Shown in pieces: positions 8,646 to 19,781 of a stretch of DNA of 64,000 bases. The position numbers were made by a program, and so were the translations under genes. The stretch's first letter is position 1. Every line of letters begins with the position of its first letter. Below the pieces are notes generated by a model. It made no database searches and had not been told where the DNA came from. It saw nothing but the letters and a program-made list of their open reading frames with translations. The stretch is from Shewanella fodinae (GTDB lineage: Bacteria > Pseudomonadota > Gammaproteobacteria > Enterobacterales > Shewanellaceae): the NCBI RefSeq assembly GCF_014651955.1, contig NZ_BMXW01000013.1, forward strand, positions 44,679-108,678. The letters run 5' to 3'.

Positions 8646-9464
8646 TCAACCACCCTTTGCACTTGCATCGCGTACCAGATAGCTCTGGGGATATCCGCCA
8701 TTGCGAATAGTGTCCAGCATGCGGTTGGCCAGATCTTCGTTAGCCATTGGCCCTAACTGTAAGCGATACAGATTTTCGGCGGTGGTAACGCGACTTTGCA
8801 AGTTGAATTTCTGTTCCAGAACGGAGGCAAGCGACTGGAGTTTCTCTTTGGAGCTCGCTGCAACAATCTGGATGTAATACACCGCATTGTCACTATTAAT
8901 GGCCGCAACCGCCTGATGTTCTGGACTGTCATTATAAATGACTTCCAGACGCACGGGTGCGGTGCCAGTCTTCAGCATATCCAGTTTATAAGCTGCGGCA
9001 TAGGACACATCGATAATCCGATTGGAATGAAACGGTCCTCGATCATTGATACGCACAATTACGCTCTTGTTGTTGTCCAGATTGGTGACTCGCACGTAAC
9101 TTGGAATTGGCAGCGTTTTATGGGCACCAGACATGGAATACATGTCATAGATTTCGCCATTGGAGGTGTTATGACCATGAAATTTTGAGGCATACCAAGA
9201 GGCCAGCCCTTCTTGAACAAAGCCTTTACCGGAGGGCAGTACCGCATAGGATTGGCCCAATACCTCGTAGTCTTTATTGCCTTGTTTGCTATAGGGTTCA
9301 TAACGCGGCGTGGCGTCTTTGACCTGTGACAGGTCTGGGGGATTCTCCGGTGGTCGGTCGTGTTTCATGCTGTAACGGCCATCGTTACGATTTGCGGGCT
9401 CGCTGGCGCAACCGCCCAGTAACAGCAGAACACACAAAGGAAGCAACCAATTAATGCGTGGCAT
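8646..9464 (-). CDS. rlpA: RlpA, septal ring lytic transglycosylase lipoprotein
   Basis: An outer-membrane lipoprotein that cleaves denuded glycan strands at the division septum. The lipobox is LLLLGGC (Cys near residue 19). The double-psi beta-barrel domain carries GLASWYASKFHGHNTSNGE and VRINDRGPF (catalytic His and Asp region). A C-terminal SPOR domain follows (YYIQIVAASSKEKLQSLA...RLQLGPM), which binds naked glycan at the septum. The gene start overlaps the end of mltB by 14 bases, so the two are translationally linked. Confidence 0.95.
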   Translation of the reverse strand: MPRINWLLPLCVLLLLGGCASEPANRNDGRYSMKHDRPPENPPDLSQVKDATPRYEPYSKQGNKDYEVLGQSYAVLPSGKGFVQEGLASWYASKFHGHNTSNGEIYDMYSMSGAHKTLPIPSYVRVTNLDNNKSVIVRINDRGPFHSNRIIDVSYAAAYKLDMLKTGTAPVRLEVIYNDSPEHQAVAAINSDNAVYYIQIVAASSKEKLQSLASVLEQKFNLQSRVTTAENLYRLQLGPMANEDLANRMLDTIRNGGYPQSYLVRDASAKGG

Positions 9465-10440
9465 GATGTTGTCTCAACTGTTGGCTGAACTGATATACCG
9501 CCATGGCATACAGCGGACTGCGATTATAACGGGTGATCACGTAAAAATTTTTCAATCCCAACCAGTATTCATTGGCCTCTGCTTGTTGCAACTCAATGAG
9601 CATTGCCGGTTGCGAGATATCCAAATCCATTGATTGTGCCAAGGCAACATTGGGTGCCAGAATATCGGCGGCAGTTTGTGTCAGTTTATCCTGTGGTTGC
9701 CAGATATGTGCTGTAGGCTTGCCTGTTACCTTTAATGGTAACGCTACTGCACGCCCTGCTTGCCAGCCGTGCTGATGGAAGTAGTTGGCCACGCTACCAA
9801 TAGCATCATCGGCACTACCAACCAGATCGCGTTTTCCATCGTTATCAAAATCTACCGCATAGGCTAGGTAGCTGGACGGAATAAACTGCCCAAAGCCCAT
9901 CGCCCCCGCATAGGAACTGTTAAGATGGTTGCCATCCAGTTTTTCTTGCCGCAGCAACACCATCAGTTTGCCAAGTTCGCGACGGAAGAAATCCGCACGG
10001 GGCGGATAATAAAATCCCAGTGTATAAAGCGCGTCTATCACCGGATAGTTGCCAAGAAACTGCCCATAAAAGGTTTCTATGCCAATAATGGCAACGATGA
10101 TCTCGGGGTCAACCTGATACTGCTTGGCAGCGCGGCTAATGGCTGCTTGATGCTGTTGCCAGAAATCTAACCCAGCCTGTAATCGTTTGTCCGTCAGAAA
10201 CAGTGGATAATACTGGTACCAAGGCTTGGCCTCCCATGGCGTGGCTATTGCGTCTAGTACCTGCTGATTTTTGTGGGCACTTGCCAGAAACTGTTTCACT
10301 TCTTGGGCAGTAAATCCCTGTTGCTGCTGTTGTTCAATAAATTGTTGTTGCAGTTGCTCATAAGAGGGCGCGGAAGCGGCGGTAGCAACGGGGGCTATTG
10401 CCATCAGTAGCAGCGCGAGCAACTGTTTTGATCTCGGCAT
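9451..10440 (-). CDS. mltB: MltB, membrane-bound lytic murein transglycosylase B
   Basis: A periplasmic muramidase that cleaves the MurNAc-GlcNAc bond with 1,6-anhydro product formation. It has an N-terminal signal (LLALLLMAIAPVATAASA), no clear lipobox, and the family 3 transglycosylase core with the catalytic Glu in IIGIETFYGQFLGNY (near residue 120) and GAMGFGQFIPSSYLAYAVDFDNDGK. The 329-residue length is usual. It sits between rodA and rlpA, an insertion relative to the E. coli cluster but reasonable in function, as all the neighbours build or trim the wall. Confidence 0.94.
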   Translation of the reverse strand: MPRSKQLLALLLMAIAPVATAASAPSYEQLQQQFIEQQQQQGFTAQEVKQFLASAHKNQQVLDAIATPWEAKPWYQYYPLFLTDKRLQAGLDFWQQHQAAISRAAKQYQVDPEIIVAIIGIETFYGQFLGNYPVIDALYTLGFYYPPRADFFRRELGKLMVLLRQEKLDGNHLNSSYAGAMGFGQFIPSSYLAYAVDFDNDGKRDLVGSADDAIGSVANYFHQHGWQAGRAVALPLKVTGKPTAHIWQPQDKLTQTAADILAPNVALAQSMDLDISQPAMLIELQQAEANEYWLGLKNFYVITRYNRSPLYAMAVYQFSQQLRQHHATH

Positions 10441-10453
10441 GAAGTCGGTGTTC

Positions 10454-11554
10454 CTATCTGTCGATAAAGCGTCGGTGAGTATGAATGCTCATTAGAATGC
10501 CAAAACCCGCCAGCAATGTCAGCATAGAGGTGCCGCCATAACTGATTAAAGGTAAAGGAACCCCAACCACTGGCAGGATACCGGACACCATGCCGATATT
10601 GACGAACACATAAACGAAGAAGGTGAGGGTGATAGAACCTGCCAACAAACGTGCAAAACTGGTTTGGGCGCGTGACGCAATCACCAGTCCACGACCAATC
10701 ACATATAGATATAGCGCTAGCAGAAATAGACTACCGATGAGACCAAACTCTTCACCGATGACAGCAAAGATAAAATCGGTATGTCGCTCAGGCAGAAATT
10801 CCAGCTGTGATTGGGTGCCGTCTAGCCAACCTTTCCCCCAGAGCCCGCCAGAGCCAATAGCAATCTTCGACTGGATAATATGATAGCCCGTGCCGAGTGG
10901 GTCAGCTTCTGGATTAAGCAATGTCAGCACGCGGTTACGCTGATAGTCGTGCATCAAAAAAAACCACAACACTGGCAGAAATGCCAGTACCCCGGCAACA
11001 ACGCCGCCAACTATGGCCCAACTCATGCCTGACAAAAACAGCACAAACACCCCAGAAGCAGCTACCAGAATGGAGGTGCCCAGATCCGGTTGTTTGGCAA
11101 TCAACAAGGTGGGTACTGCCAGTAACACCGCGGCTCCTGCTAGATAGCGTTTTTTGGGGGGCAGCGGAAATTTACTGATGTACCAGGCCATGGTGATAGG
11201 AAATGCTAGTTTCATTAATTCTGATGGTTGAAACTCCATGAACCCCAGATTTAGCCAACGCTGGGCACCTTTGTTAATTTCACCAAAAAAGTGGACCGCT
11301 ACTAGAAACACTACGCCGGAGAGATAGATAGGCAGGGCCCAACGGCGATAGACCTCTGGGTTGATCTGTGCCAACACAAACATCAAGCCGAGCGAAAGTA
11401 CCATGCGCACCATCTGGCGTTCCAGCATACCCGGGTCTTCACCGCTAGCAGAATAGATTACGAACAGGCCAAAGCACATCAGCGCCAGCAAGCCAAGCAA
11501 TAGCGGCAAATCCAGATGTAGCCGCTGCCAGAAATTAGGTTCATGGCTGTGCAT
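10454..11554 (-). CDS. rodA: RodA, peptidoglycan glycosyltransferase of the elongasome
   Basis: A SEDS-family polytopic membrane protein that polymerises lipid II during rod elongation as the partner of PBP2. The 366-residue product has about ten membrane helices. SEDS hallmarks are visible: [29 protein letters not shown] with the conserved acidic residues, and the C-terminal [20 protein letters not shown]. The reading frame starts inside the end of mrdA (14-base overlap), a strict translational coupling expected for a RodA-PBP2 pair. Confidence 0.96.
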   Translation of the reverse strand: MHSHEPNFWQRLHLDLPLLLGLLALMCFGLFVIYSASGEDPGMLERQMVRMVLSLGLMFVLAQINPEVYRRWALPIYLSGVVFLVAVHFFGEINKGAQRWLNLGFMEFQPSELMKLAFPITMAWYISKFPLPPKKRYLAGAAVLLAVPTLLIAKQPDLGTSILVAASGVFVLFLSGMSWAIVGGVVAGVLAFLPVLWFFLMHDYQRNRVLTLLNPEADPLGTGYHIIQSKIAIGSGGLWGKGWLDGTQSQLEFLPERHTDFIFAVIGEEFGLIGSLFLLALYLYVIGRGLVIASRAQTSFARLLAGSITLTFFVYVFVNIGMVSGILPVVGVPLPLISYGGTSMLTLLAGFGILMSIHTHRRFIDR

Positions 11555-13406
11555 GCGTTAACTCCCATTTATCTCGCAACAGATATTCATCCATCATTGC
11601 CCTCGCTACTGGGCCGGCATTCTGACCACCCCAACCAGCGTTTTCAAGAATTACCGTCAGGACGATTTTTGGATTTTCAAAAGGCGCATAGGCCACAATC
11701 AAGGCATTATCTCGTAAGTGTTCATCAATGGTATCCGCATCATATTTGGCGTCTTCCGCCACACTGAATACCTGCCCCGTACCGGTTTTCATGGCCGCGC
11801 TATAGCTGGCATCGCTGAAGCGGCTTTTAAGGGCTGTTTGGCGCATGGCGTCGGCAATCACTTCCCAATGATGGGGGTTCTTCAGCTCCAGTGGCGCGTG
11901 TTCCTCCACGGGGGAATCGATCATTGAAGTACTGTCTTTGATGGATTTCAGCAGGTGTGGCGGCAAGCGCCGACCTTTGTTCGCCAGAATTGTAACTGCC
12001 GTTGCCAGTTGTAATGGTGTGGTAGTCCAGTAACCCTGACCAATCCCGACGGAAATGGTATCACCGATATACCACGGCTGGTTATAGCGCAATCGCTTCC
12101 AGTCGCGAGATGGCATATTGCCGGGCGATTCTTCATAGATATCGACCCCGGTGTTTTCTCCAAAACCGAACTGATCCATAAAGCTGGAAATCCTATCGAC
12201 ACCACTCTTGTAGGCTAAATCGTAAAAATAGGTGTCACAGGAGTTAATAATGGCGCCATAGACATCAACCCAGCCATGACCCCAACGTTTCCAGTCGCGG
12301 TATTTACGTTCTACCCCAGGGATCTGCCAAAAACCGGGATCCCATACCCGGGTTTTTTCGTTGACAATGCCATCTTCCAACCCCATCAACGCCAGAAATG
12401 GTTTAACGGTTGAAGCGGGGGCATATTGCCCTTGGGTGGCCCGATTAATTAATGGTCGTGAACGGGAGTTCAGCAGGTCGCTGTAGGCTTTGGCACTGAT
12501 GCCGTGGACAAACTGGTTAGGATCGTAGCTGGGGCTGGAGGCCATTGCCAAGATCCCGCCATCGCGTGGATCGATAGCCACAATGGAACCCCGTCGTCCG
12601 GCGAGCAGCTCCATCGCTTTTTGCTGTAAGGCCAGGTCTATAGTGAGGTAGATATCCTGACCGGGTTCCGGAGCCTCGACTTTCAAGGTACGGATGTGGC
12701 GACCTAAGTTGTTGACTTCCTCTTCCAGATGACCGGGTTTCCCATGCAGCAAGCTTTCATAGAATTTTTCGACACCTTGTTTGCCAATGTCGTTGGTTGC
12801 GGCATAATCCGGCCAGTCTCCAGAAAGTTCTAATGCTTTTTGGTCGCGGTTGTTGATGCGACCGACATAACCCAGCACATGGGTCAGCAGTTCACCATAC
12901 GGATAGTAACGGTTTAGCCCGGCCTCTATCGACACGCCGTCAAAACGGTACTGGTTAACACTAAAAGCGGCTAACTCCTGTTCAGTTAAATGGCTTTTCA
13001 GTGTTAACGGTTTAAAGCGGCGATGAAATTTCAGCGCTTCGGTAAAATTTTGCCGTTCGTCATCTGACAGTGGAATGACTTTATTCAGTTCATTCAGCAT
13101 GGTGCCCATGTCTTTGACTTTTTCCGGGATCACTTCCAAAGAGTAAAACGGCTGGTTTTCTGCCAGTAATTTTCCGTTGCGATCGTAGATTAAGCCGCGA
13201 CTGGGGGGCAGTGGCACTACCCGGATACGGTTATCGTTGGAGCGAGTGGCGTAGTCTTTGTAAGAGGTGATCTGCAGATGATAAAGATTCCCTACTAGGG
13301 TCAGCAGCAAAATCACCACACAGATGAAAGTGAACATTGCACGGCGCCTGAATAAGGCGGCCTCGGCGGCATGATCGTGCATGGTAATTCGCTTTCGTTG
13401 CTGCAC
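11541..13406 (-). CDS. mrdA: Penicillin-binding protein 2 (elongasome transpeptidase)
   Basis: Class B penicillin-binding protein that cross-links peptidoglycan during elongation. A single N-terminal membrane helix ([24 protein letters not shown]) precedes the pedestal domain and the transpeptidase domain. The catalytic motifs are SxxK (STVKP near residue 329), SxN-like SCD ([16 protein letters not shown]) and KTGTG (MKTGTGQVF near residue 545). The 621-residue length is normal. The ATG used is preceded in frame by a possible MQQRKRIT start; the [17 protein letters not shown] start nine residues in is an alternative. Confidence 0.95.
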   Translation of the reverse strand: MQQRKRITMHDHAAEAALFRRRAMFTFICVVILLLTLVGNLYHLQITSYKDYATRSNDNRIRVVPLPPSRGLIYDRNGKLLAENQPFYSLEVIPEKVKDMGTMLNELNKVIPLSDDERQNFTEALKFHRRFKPLTLKSHLTEQELAAFSVNQYRFDGVSIEAGLNRYYPYGELLTHVLGYVGRINNRDQKALELSGDWPDYAATNDIGKQGVEKFYESLLHGKPGHLEEEVNNLGRHIRTLKVEAPEPGQDIYLTIDLALQQKAMELLAGRRGSIVAIDPRDGGILAMASSPSYDPNQFVHGISAKAYSDLLNSRSRPLINRATQGQYAPASTVKPFLALMGLEDGIVNEKTRVWDPGFWQIPGVERKYRDWKRWGHGWVDVYGAIINSCDTYFYDLAYKSGVDRISSFMDQFGFGENTGVDIYEESPGNMPSRDWKRLRYNQPWYIGDTISVGIGQGYWTTTPLQLATAVTILANKGRRLPPHLLKSIKDSTSMIDSPVEEHAPLELKNPHHWEVIADAMRQTALKSRFSDASYSAAMKTGTGQVFSVAEDAKYDADTIDEHLRDNALIVAYAPFENPKIVLTVILENAGWGGQNAGPVARAMMDEYLLRDKWELTHAQP

Positions 13407-13426
13407 TCGCGGATCTCCGACGGCGG

Positions 13427-13897
13427 TTATTCCCGATGATAGGGATGGTTGTTATTAATGCTCCAGGCGCGGTACAGGCTTTCTGCCACCACTACCCGCA
13501 CCAGCGGGTGTGGTAAGGTCAGTGCCGACAGACACCAGCTTTGTGTTGCCGCCTGCTTGCATGCTGGTGCCAATCCTTCAGGACCGCCTACCAACAGGCT
13601 GACATCACGGCCATCAAGTTGCCATTTCGCTAGGTTGTCGGCCAGTTCAGGTGTGGTCCAGTTCTTTCCCGGCAGATCCAGCGAAACAATGTGATTCCCT
13701 TTGGCTACGGCTGCCAGCATCGCTTCGCCTTCTTTTTGCAGAATGCGGGCAATGTCGGCATTTTTACCCCGTTTCCCAGCCGGGATCTCCAGCAACTCCA
13801 ATGCCATATCCCGGGGGAAGCGGCGCTGGTATTCAGCAAACCCTTTACTGACCCAGTCGGGCATTTTGGTGCCGACAGCAATGAGTTGTAACTTCAT
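13427..13897 (-). CDS. rlmH: RlmH, 23S rRNA pseudouridine-1915 N3-methyltransferase
   Basis: A SPOUT-class methyltransferase that uses SAM to methylate pseudouridine 1915 in helix 69 of 23S rRNA on the assembled 70S ribosome. The 156-residue length matches exactly the family norm. [16 protein letters not shown] at the start, the trefoil-knot motif [12 protein letters not shown] and the C-terminal [22 protein letters not shown]...HPYHRE are all diagnostic. It lies 5 bases after rsfS in the usual rsfS-rlmH-mrdA-rodA order. Confidence 0.97.
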   Translation of the reverse strand: MKLQLIAVGTKMPDWVSKGFAEYQRRFPRDMALELLEIPAGKRGKNADIARILQKEGEAMLAAVAKGNHIVSLDLPGKNWTTPELADNLAKWQLDGRDVSLLVGGPEGLAPACKQAATQSWCLSALTLPHPLVRVVVAESLYRAWSINNNHPYHRE

Positions 13898-13902
13898 CCG
13901 CG

Positions 13903-14226
13903 CTACACTTCAGTCCAGAGTTTTTCCAGTTGATAATGTTCGCGAGCCTGTTCCAGCATAACGTGCAGTATCACATCGCCTAAATCGACCAATACCCACT
14001 CGCTGCCATCGCGGCCTTCAACCCCTAATGGCAGCATGCCAGCCTGTTTGGCTTCACTGATCACATGCTGGGCAATCGCGCTGATATGGGTATTGGAGGT
14101 ACCAGTACATATCACCATATAATCGGTAATATTGGATTTTTGCTGTACATCAAGCACCACAATATCTTTGGCTTTGATGTCTTCGACTTTATCAATAACG
14201 AATTGTTTCAACTCCGCACTCTGCAA
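13903..14226 (-). CDS. rsfS: RsfS, ribosome silencing factor
   Basis: Binds L14 on the large subunit and blocks subunit joining in starvation. The core [32 protein letters not shown] and [25 protein letters not shown] is diagnostic. I choose a TTG start at 14226, giving MQSAELKQF and 107 residues, because that is the family-typical N-terminus and length and a GAGG lies nine bases upstream. The frame remains open to 14259 with an ATG (14241) and another codon upstream, so a longer form is possible. The gene is followed by rlmH at 5 bases. Confidence 0.93.
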   Translation of the reverse strand: MQSAELKQFVIDKVEDIKAKDIVVLDVQQKSNITDYMVICTGTSNTHISAIAQHVISEAKQAGMLPLGVEGRDGSEWVLVDLGDVILHVMLEQAREHYQLEKLWTEV

Positions 14227-14298
14227 GCTGTTATTCCTCATGGGGTGATAGATGTTCAAACGCCGTAGTATATACCTAAACCGTTGGCAGAATCAGCC

Positions 14299-14955
14299 TC
14301 AGTTGCGGTAAAGCTGTTGCGCTAAGATGTAATCCAGTACTTCGGTGGGAACGGCTTCCCGACATAATTGCCAGTTCTCTGTGGCAACGGCCTTACGCAA
14401 CGCCGTTGAGGAGTAGGGTTGCGGTGCAACATCCACCATGATGATGTCACCACTGTTGTGGCCGAGCCCAAGATGTAGCTGCGCCAAATGCTGCGCGGGA
14501 CTGATGTGTCGCTGCTGCCATTCGCTGTAGAGCGGATTGTCAGTTTGCAGTTGCCAGCCATCGCGGTAACAGACTACCAGATGGCATAAGTTGAACAGCT
14601 CTTGCCAGCGCTGCCAACTGGTTAACGACACCAGCGAATCTGTGCCCATGATGAAATAAAACATGTCGTTAGGGTGTTGTTGTCGCAGGTGTTGCAGTGT
14701 CGTAACACTGTAGGACAAGGTGGCGCGTTCCAATTCAACAGCGTTAATGGAAAACTGTGGAAAAGGCCGCATTGCTAATTGCAGCATTTTAAGGCGTTGG
14801 GCGGCGCTAGCGCTGGCCTGCTGTTTGTGCGGCGGAATATTGTTCGGCATCAGCCACAGCTGATCGAGCTGGAGCTGCTGCAATACTTCAGCCGCTGGCC
14901 GCAGGTGACCATAATGCACTGGATCGAATGTACCGCCCAAAATCCCTATTCGCAT
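14299..14955 (-). CDS. nadD: NadD, nicotinate-nucleotide adenylyltransferase
   Basis: Transfers AMP from ATP to nicotinate mononucleotide, the penultimate NAD synthesis step. The nucleotidyltransferase signature GGTFDPVHYGHLRPA (residues about 7-21; contains the HxGH-type motif) and the phosphate-binding ISSTxhR-like SSTALRKAV near the C-terminus are present. PNNIPPHK is also typical. At 218 residues it is of usual length. It overlaps holA by one base (TAATG type) and is thus co-translated in the leuS-lptE-holA-nadD row. Confidence 0.96.
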   Translation of the reverse strand: MRIGILGGTFDPVHYGHLRPAAEVLQQLQLDQLWLMPNNIPPHKQQASASAAQRLKMLQLAMRPFPQFSINAVELERATLSYSVTTLQHLRQQHPNDMFYFIMGTDSLVSLTSWQRWQELFNLCHLVVCYRDGWQLQTDNPLYSEWQQRHISPAQHLAQLHLGLGHNSGDIIMVDVAPQPYSSTALRKAVATENWQLCREAVPTEVLDYILAQQLYRN

Positions 14956-15986
14956 CAGTTTAACTCGAATTGCTGTAACTGTCGGTGAGCCTCAGCATCA
15001 AACATCAGACACAGGTGGCTGATGCCGATCCAATCCTCACGCCCTTGTTGCTTAAGTGCCAGTTCCAGTTGGGAGCTGACGCTAAGCATACGTTCTATTG
15101 CTTCCAGTGATAGGCGTTTCAACGCCTGTTGGTATAAAGGTTTGCGTTTATCCCAGATCCGGTATTGCCCAAACAGCTGATTGAGGTTGTGTCCGACATT
15201 AAGCGCGGACTGTAGCTGCCATAACTGTGTTAGCTCTTTCTGTAGTGCCCAGTGGACGATCGGCAGTGCGGTATCCTCTGCTTTTAACTGTACCAGCATG
15301 TGCTGCGCTTTATCCTGCTGATTTGCCAGCAAGGCATCGGTGAGCTGAAAGACACTGAATCGCGATTGATCTTCAAAATAGTGAGCCAATTCAGCGGCAT
15401 TCACCGGACGTTGGTTGGCCAACAACTGCAATAACTGCAGTGCCTGATCCGCCGCCAACAAGTTGCCTTCATAAAGGCTAGCAAGCATCGCCTTGGCATC
15501 GGGCTGTAACTGCAACTGGTAATGTTGGATTTGGCTATCTAACCAGCGCAAAAATTGTGGCCCTTCTGGCGTGGTGCATGGAACGAAAATGCCTTTACTA
15601 TCTAGTAACTTAAACCACTTGCTGTGTTGTTGCTCCTGTGCCAGTTTGGGGCCGGTGAGCAGCAATACCGTATCGGGATTAGGCTGTTCCAGCAGCGCTT
15701 GCAACATGGCGCTGCCATCGCTTCCTGGCTTGGCCTGGGACAACTGCAATTCGATAACCCGGTGGCTGGCAAACAGACTCATGGCATGCCATTCGTTATA
15801 CAGATCCTGCCAGTTAAAGTTTGTTTCCTGTTCTAATTGCACTCGCTCAGCAAAACCCTGAGCGCGGGCGGCTGCTAGTAATTGAGATTTGGTGGTATCC
15901 AGCAGCCACGGGTCATCGCCAAACAGCAGATAACAGGGCTTGAGCACTGTCAGCTGCCGGGCAAGCTGATCTGGATACACCCGCAT
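14955..15986 (-). CDS. holA: HolA, DNA polymerase III delta subunit
   Basis: The delta subunit of the clamp loader, which opens the beta clamp for loading on DNA. MRVYPDQLARQL followed by YLLFGDDPWLLDTTKSQLLA (about 20-40) is the usual delta start, and LEEGNLLAADQALQLLQLL-type helices (here YEGNLLAADQALQLLQLLA) belong to domain II/III. Like all delta subunits it has an AAA+ fold without a functional Walker A motif. At 343 residues it is normal. It abuts lptE and nadD with 1-base overlaps. Confidence 0.95.
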   Translation of the reverse strand: MRVYPDQLARQLTVLKPCYLLFGDDPWLLDTTKSQLLAAARAQGFAERVQLEQETNFNWQDLYNEWHAMSLFASHRVIELQLSQAKPGSDGSAMLQALLEQPNPDTVLLLTGPKLAQEQQHSKWFKLLDSKGIFVPCTTPEGPQFLRWLDSQIQHYQLQLQPDAKAMLASLYEGNLLAADQALQLLQLLANQRPVNAAELAHYFEDQSRFSVFQLTDALLANQQDKAQHMLVQLKAEDTALPIVHWALQKELTQLWQLQSALNVGHNLNQLFGQYRIWDKRKPLYQQALKRLSLEAIERMLSVSSQLELALKQQGREDWIGISHLCLMFDAEAHRQLQQFELN

Positions 15987-16495
15987 TATTTCACCTCGGT
16001 GGCAGCCAGTGTCTGGATAATATAATCAGCGGCCTGAACGCGCATTTCTTTCACCAGCAGATCCATTTCACGGCTTTTGGCGAGTGCGGTACGTGGGTCA
16101 TCTAGGTAGTCGCGGCGCACCTCGGCAGTAAAGCTCTGCGCTTCTTTATCGGGCATGGCGATGCTGAAAAACACTCGGTAGATCAGTTCATACTCTGCCA
16201 CGTTACCTGTGGGGTAGATAGACAGTGTGGAACGCTCCAGTGAATCCTTCATCAAGGTCAGCCGTGGCAACTTGGCACTGACTGGTTTGACGCTGATATT
16301 GTGCAGCCGCAGACGATCCTGCACCAGACGGCTCAATTCGCTGTACTGGTCTGGGGTTATCAAACTGAGAGTTCTCAGTTGTGGCGGAATAGAGTAGCTG
16401 CCTTGCAGATGAAACCCGCAACCGGCACTGGTGAGCATCACCAGTGCCAGTGCCGAGAACATCAGTCGCCGCATATACTTGGTAAGTGTCAGCAT
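15986..16495 (-). CDS. lptE: LptE, LPS-assembly lipoprotein
   Basis: An outer-membrane lipoprotein plug of the LptD translocon that inserts LPS into the outer leaflet. The signal sequence ends with LTSAGC (lipobox, Cys near residue 26), followed by GFHLQGSYSIPPQLRTLSLITPDQYSELSRLVQDRL, the usual start of the mature protein. The length of 169 residues is usual. Position between leuS and holA is conserved in gammaproteobacteria, and this plus the lipobox make the call firm despite low sequence conservation of the family. Confidence 0.95.
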   Translation of the reverse strand: MLTLTKYMRRLMFSALALVMLTSAGCGFHLQGSYSIPPQLRTLSLITPDQYSELSRLVQDRLRLHNISVKPVSAKLPRLTLMKDSLERSTLSIYPTGNVAEYELIYRVFFSIAMPDKEAQSFTAEVRRDYLDDPRTALAKSREMDLLVKEMRVQAADYIIQTLAATEVK

Positions 16496-16522
16496 GAATG
16501 TCCTGTGCCTGAATGACTTATG

Positions 16523-19102
16523 TTAGTTAGCTACGATGTTTAACAGTTTACCCGGCACATAGATCACCTTGCGCACTGTTTTCCCTTCAGTGTGTTTCTG
16601 TACCTGTTCATCAGCCAACGCCAGCGCTTCAACTTGCGACTGTTCGGCATCGGCCGCAACGGTGATTTTCGCCCGCAGTTTACCGTTAACCTGCACTACT
16701 ACCAGCTTACTGTCTTCCACCAGCGCTTCGTTATCAACTTCTGGCCAAGCAGCCGTTTCGATATCATCGGCATGACCCAGTGCTTGCCACAAACTGAAAC
16801 TCAGATGTGGGGTGATGGGGTACAGCAACCGCACCATAGCAGACAGCGCTTCATCCATCAGTGCGCGGTCCTGAGCTGTGTCCTGTGGGGCTTTCTGCAG
16901 ATTGTTCATCAACTCCATCACCGCGGCGACGGCGGTGTTGAACATCTGTCGCCGACCGATATCATCGGTCACCTTGGCGATAGTCTTATGCAGTTCGCGG
17001 CGCAATGCTTTTTGATCGGCACTCAGGCTGCTAATATCAAGCGTAGTCACCGCTCCGGCGTTGATATGATCGGATGCCAGTTTCCACAACCGTTTGATAA
17101 AACGATGCGCACCTTCAACACCAGATTCCTGCCATTCCAGGGTCATTTCTGGTGGTGCGGCAAACATCATAAACAAGCGCACGGTATCAGCACCGTATTT
17201 TTCCACCATCAGTTGCGGGTCGATGCCATTGTTTTTTGACTTGGACATCTTGCTCATACCGGTATACACCAGTTCATGGCCTTCTTTGTCTACCGCTTTG
17301 CTGATACGACCTTTGTCGTCACGTTCCAGCACTTCTGCATCCAGCGGCGAAACCCAAATACGAGCACCTTTGTCATCGGTGTAGTAGAAGGCATCAGCCA
17401 GTACCATGCCTTGGGTCAGCAGTCGTTTAGCGGGCTCATTGCTGCTAACCAGTCCGGCATCCCGCAGCAACTTGTGGAAGAAGCGGAAATACAGCAAGTG
17501 CATACAGGCGTGTTCAATGCCGCCGATGTACTGATCTACTGGCAACCAGTAATTGGCTTTATCCGTGTCCAGCATCTGGTTGGCTTTTGGTGAGCAATAG
17601 CGGGCGTAATACCAGCTGGATTCCATAAAGGTATCAAAGGTATCGGTTTCTCGCAGTGCATCCTGGCCGTTCACTGTGGTTTTCGCCCAAGCTTTATCGG
17701 CTTTAATTGGGCTTTGTACACCATCCATCACCACTTCTTCCGGCAAAATGACCGGCAATTGATCGGCGGGAGTTGGGATCACGCTGCCATCTGGCATGGT
17801 AACCATAGGAATGGGAGTGCCCCAGTAGCGCTGCCGGCTAACACCCCAGTCACGCAACCGGAAATTGACTTGGCGTTTGCCTTTGCCTTCGCTTACCAGT
17901 TTATCAGCGATAGCGTTGAAGGCCGCTTCAGAGGTTAAACCGTCAAATTCTCCCGAATTAAACAGGATGCCTTTATCGGTAAATGCGGCTTGGCTCAGAT
18001 CGGGCTCACTATCGACAGCTTTGATCACGGCTTTGATGGGTAAACCATATTTAGTGGCAAACTCGTAATCACGTTGATCATGTCCGGGAACCGACATTAC
18101 TGCACCCGTACCATAGTTCATCAGCACAAAGTTTGCGGCCCATACCGGCACTTTATCTCCGGTCAGCGGATGGATGGCATATAGGCCGGTTGCGACACCT
18201 TTTTTCTCCATCGTGGCTAAATCGGCTTCGGAAGCGGTACTTTGTTTACATTCTTCAATAAATGTCGCCAGTGCTGGATTGTTAGCCGCCGCCTTCAGTG
18301 CCAGTGGATGACCGGCAGCGATAGCCACATAAGTGACCCCCATCACGGTATCGGGACGGGTGGTATAAATATCAAAGCTGTCGTTACTGTCCGCAACCTG
18401 AAAGGTCATTTCCAACCCTTCCGAGCGGCCAATCCAGTTACGCTGCATCGCTTTTACCTGTTCCGGCCAGCCGTCCAGGTTATCGATTTCGTTCAGCAAC
18501 TCTTCGGCATAAGCGGTGATTTTGATGAACCACTGTGGGATCTCTTTCTGCTCGACTTTGGTATCGCAGCGCCAGCAGCAACCGTCTACCACCTGTTCAT
18601 TGGCCAGTACGGTCTGATCGTTCGGACACCAGTTGACTGAGGAGGTCTTTTTGTAGACTAAACCCTTGTCATATAACTTGGTGAAAAACCATTGCTCCCA
18701 GCGATAGTATTCTGGTGTGCAGGTGGCGATTTCACGGCTCCAGTCGTAGCCAAATCCCAGCATTTTAAGCTGGTTCTTCATGTAGTTAATATTGGCGTAA
18801 GTCCAAGGTGCTGGTGCCGATTTATTCTTGATGGCGGCATTTTCGGCCGGTAGACCGAAGGCGTCCCATCCGATGGGCTGTAGGACGTTTTTACCTTGCA
18901 GACGCTGGAAACGAGAGACAACATCACCTATGGTGTAGTTGCGCACATGACCCATGTGCAAGCGACCGGAAGGGTAGGGAAACATAGAGAGACAGTAAAA
19001 TTTCTCTTTGCTGTTATCTTCGGTGACTTCAAAAGTTTTGTTGTCTGCCCAGTGCTGTTGAACCCGGGCCTCAATTTCTGAGGGATTGTATTGCTCTTGC
19101 AT
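16523..19102 (-). CDS. leuS: Leucyl-tRNA synthetase
   Basis: Class I aminoacyl-tRNA synthetase charging tRNA-Leu. HMGH in [15 protein letters not shown] (near residue 45), KMSKS in [13 protein letters not shown] (near residue 620), the CP1 editing domain with [21 protein letters not shown], and a zinc-type [25 protein letters not shown] are all present. I use the ATG at 19102 ([11 protein letters not shown]; 859 residues) because it matches the family N-terminus; an in-frame ATG at 19117 would add five residues. It is the first gene of the leuS-lptE-holA-nadD run. Confidence 0.96.
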   Translation of the reverse strand: MQEQYNPSEIEARVQQHWADNKTFEVTEDNSKEKFYCLSMFPYPSGRLHMGHVRNYTIGDVVSRFQRLQGKNVLQPIGWDAFGLPAENAAIKNKSAPAPWTYANINYMKNQLKMLGFGYDWSREIATCTPEYYRWEQWFFTKLYDKGLVYKKTSSVNWCPNDQTVLANEQVVDGCCWRCDTKVEQKEIPQWFIKITAYAEELLNEIDNLDGWPEQVKAMQRNWIGRSEGLEMTFQVADSNDSFDIYTTRPDTVMGVTYVAIAAGHPLALKAAANNPALATFIEECKQSTASEADLATMEKKGVATGLYAIHPLTGDKVPVWAANFVLMNYGTGAVMSVPGHDQRDYEFATKYGLPIKAVIKAVDSEPDLSQAAFTDKGILFNSGEFDGLTSEAAFNAIADKLVSEGKGKRQVNFRLRDWGVSRQRYWGTPIPMVTMPDGSVIPTPADQLPVILPEEVVMDGVQSPIKADKAWAKTTVNGQDALRETDTFDTFMESSWYYARYCSPKANQMLDTDKANYWLPVDQYIGGIEHACMHLLYFRFFHKLLRDAGLVSSNEPAKRLLTQGMVLADAFYYTDDKGARIWVSPLDAEVLERDDKGRISKAVDKEGHELVYTGMSKMSKSKNNGIDPQLMVEKYGADTVRLFMMFAAPPEMTLEWQESGVEGAHRFIKRLWKLASDHINAGAVTTLDISSLSADQKALRRELHKTIAKVTDDIGRRQMFNTAVAAVMELMNNLQKAPQDTAQDRALMDEALSAMVRLLYPITPHLSFSLWQALGHADDIETAAWPEVDNEALVEDSKLVVVQVNGKLRAKITVAADAEQSQVEALALADEQVQKHTEGKTVRKVIYVPGKLLNIVAN

Positions 19103-19225
19103 CAGGTTTTTCGGCATTGCCGCCCATAAATTTGAGAGATACGCGCTATACGGCGCATTTTAAATCCGCATAGAATAAACCAGAAGTGAGTCATTCACCA
19201 AGACTCGTCTTAAAGGAGTAGCGCC

Positions 19226-19726
19226 ATGAGTGATAAAAGTAAGGAATTGCTGGAGCTGTATCGGGATTTGTTTCAGAAAGTGAAGGAAATCTATCAGCAG
19301 GATAACACTCTCACCGTCAAAAGCCTGCTCAGTACCATTAAAAAAGGTAAGGAATATTTGGCGTTAAAGCGCCATGCCGATGAAGAACAGTTGCAGTTGG
19401 TAGAGGAGTTTCTGCAGCGGGACATCGCCAGTTTTATCGCTGCTCAGACCGAAGATGATCTGAGTTACAGCCCAACGGCGATCACTTTGGAAAATACGCT
19501 TTGGCACTGGTTGGGCGAGATCAGTGACCGCAGCCAAGTGGAATGGCATGAGTTAGCTCGGCAATTCAGTCAAAAAGGCGTGTATCACAGTGGTGATATC
19601 GTGACGCAAGGTACTCTGACTTGCACCAATTGCGGCTACAAAATGGACATTGAATTTACGGATGTGATCCCTGATTGTCCTGAGTGTGACCATTCAGAGT
19701 TTACCCGTGAACCACTGATGCCCTGA
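19226..19726 (+). CDS. ybeL: YbeL-like zinc ribbon protein (DUF1451)
   Basis: A 166-residue soluble protein with an N-terminal helical part and a C-terminal zinc ribbon with two Cys pairs: LTCTNCGYKMDIEF and IPDCPECDHSEFTR. This matches E. coli YbeL, also next to leuS and divergent from it. No biochemical role is established. A clear GGAG Shine-Dalgarno lies before the ATG (taaaggagtagcgcc). The gene ends in a bidirectional hairpin. Confidence 0.9.
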   Translation: MSDKSKELLELYRDLFQKVKEIYQQDNTLTVKSLLSTIKKGKEYLALKRHADEEQLQLVEEFLQRDIASFIAAQTEDDLSYSPTAITLENTLWHWLGEISDRSQVEWHELARQFSQKGVYHSGDIVTQGTLTCTNCGYKMDIEFTDVIPDCPECDHSEFTREPLMP

Positions 19727-19742
19727 GTGCATCAGCGCCTAT

Positions 19743-19774
19743 AAAACAAACGCAGCCTAGGGCTGCGTTTGTTG
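19743..19774. terminator. Bidirectional terminator between ybeL and TPR gene
   Basis: Stem ACAAACGCAGCC-TAG-GGCTGCGTTTGT (about 12 bp), with A- and T-rich flanks, sits between convergent stops at 19726 and 19782. Confidence 0.8.
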
Positions 19775-19781
19775 GCAGAAA

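Noticed and set aside
16592..17239. 215-residue open frame on the plus strand
   Set aside because: It lies wholly antisense inside leuS, has no family features, and is a codon-bias shadow.
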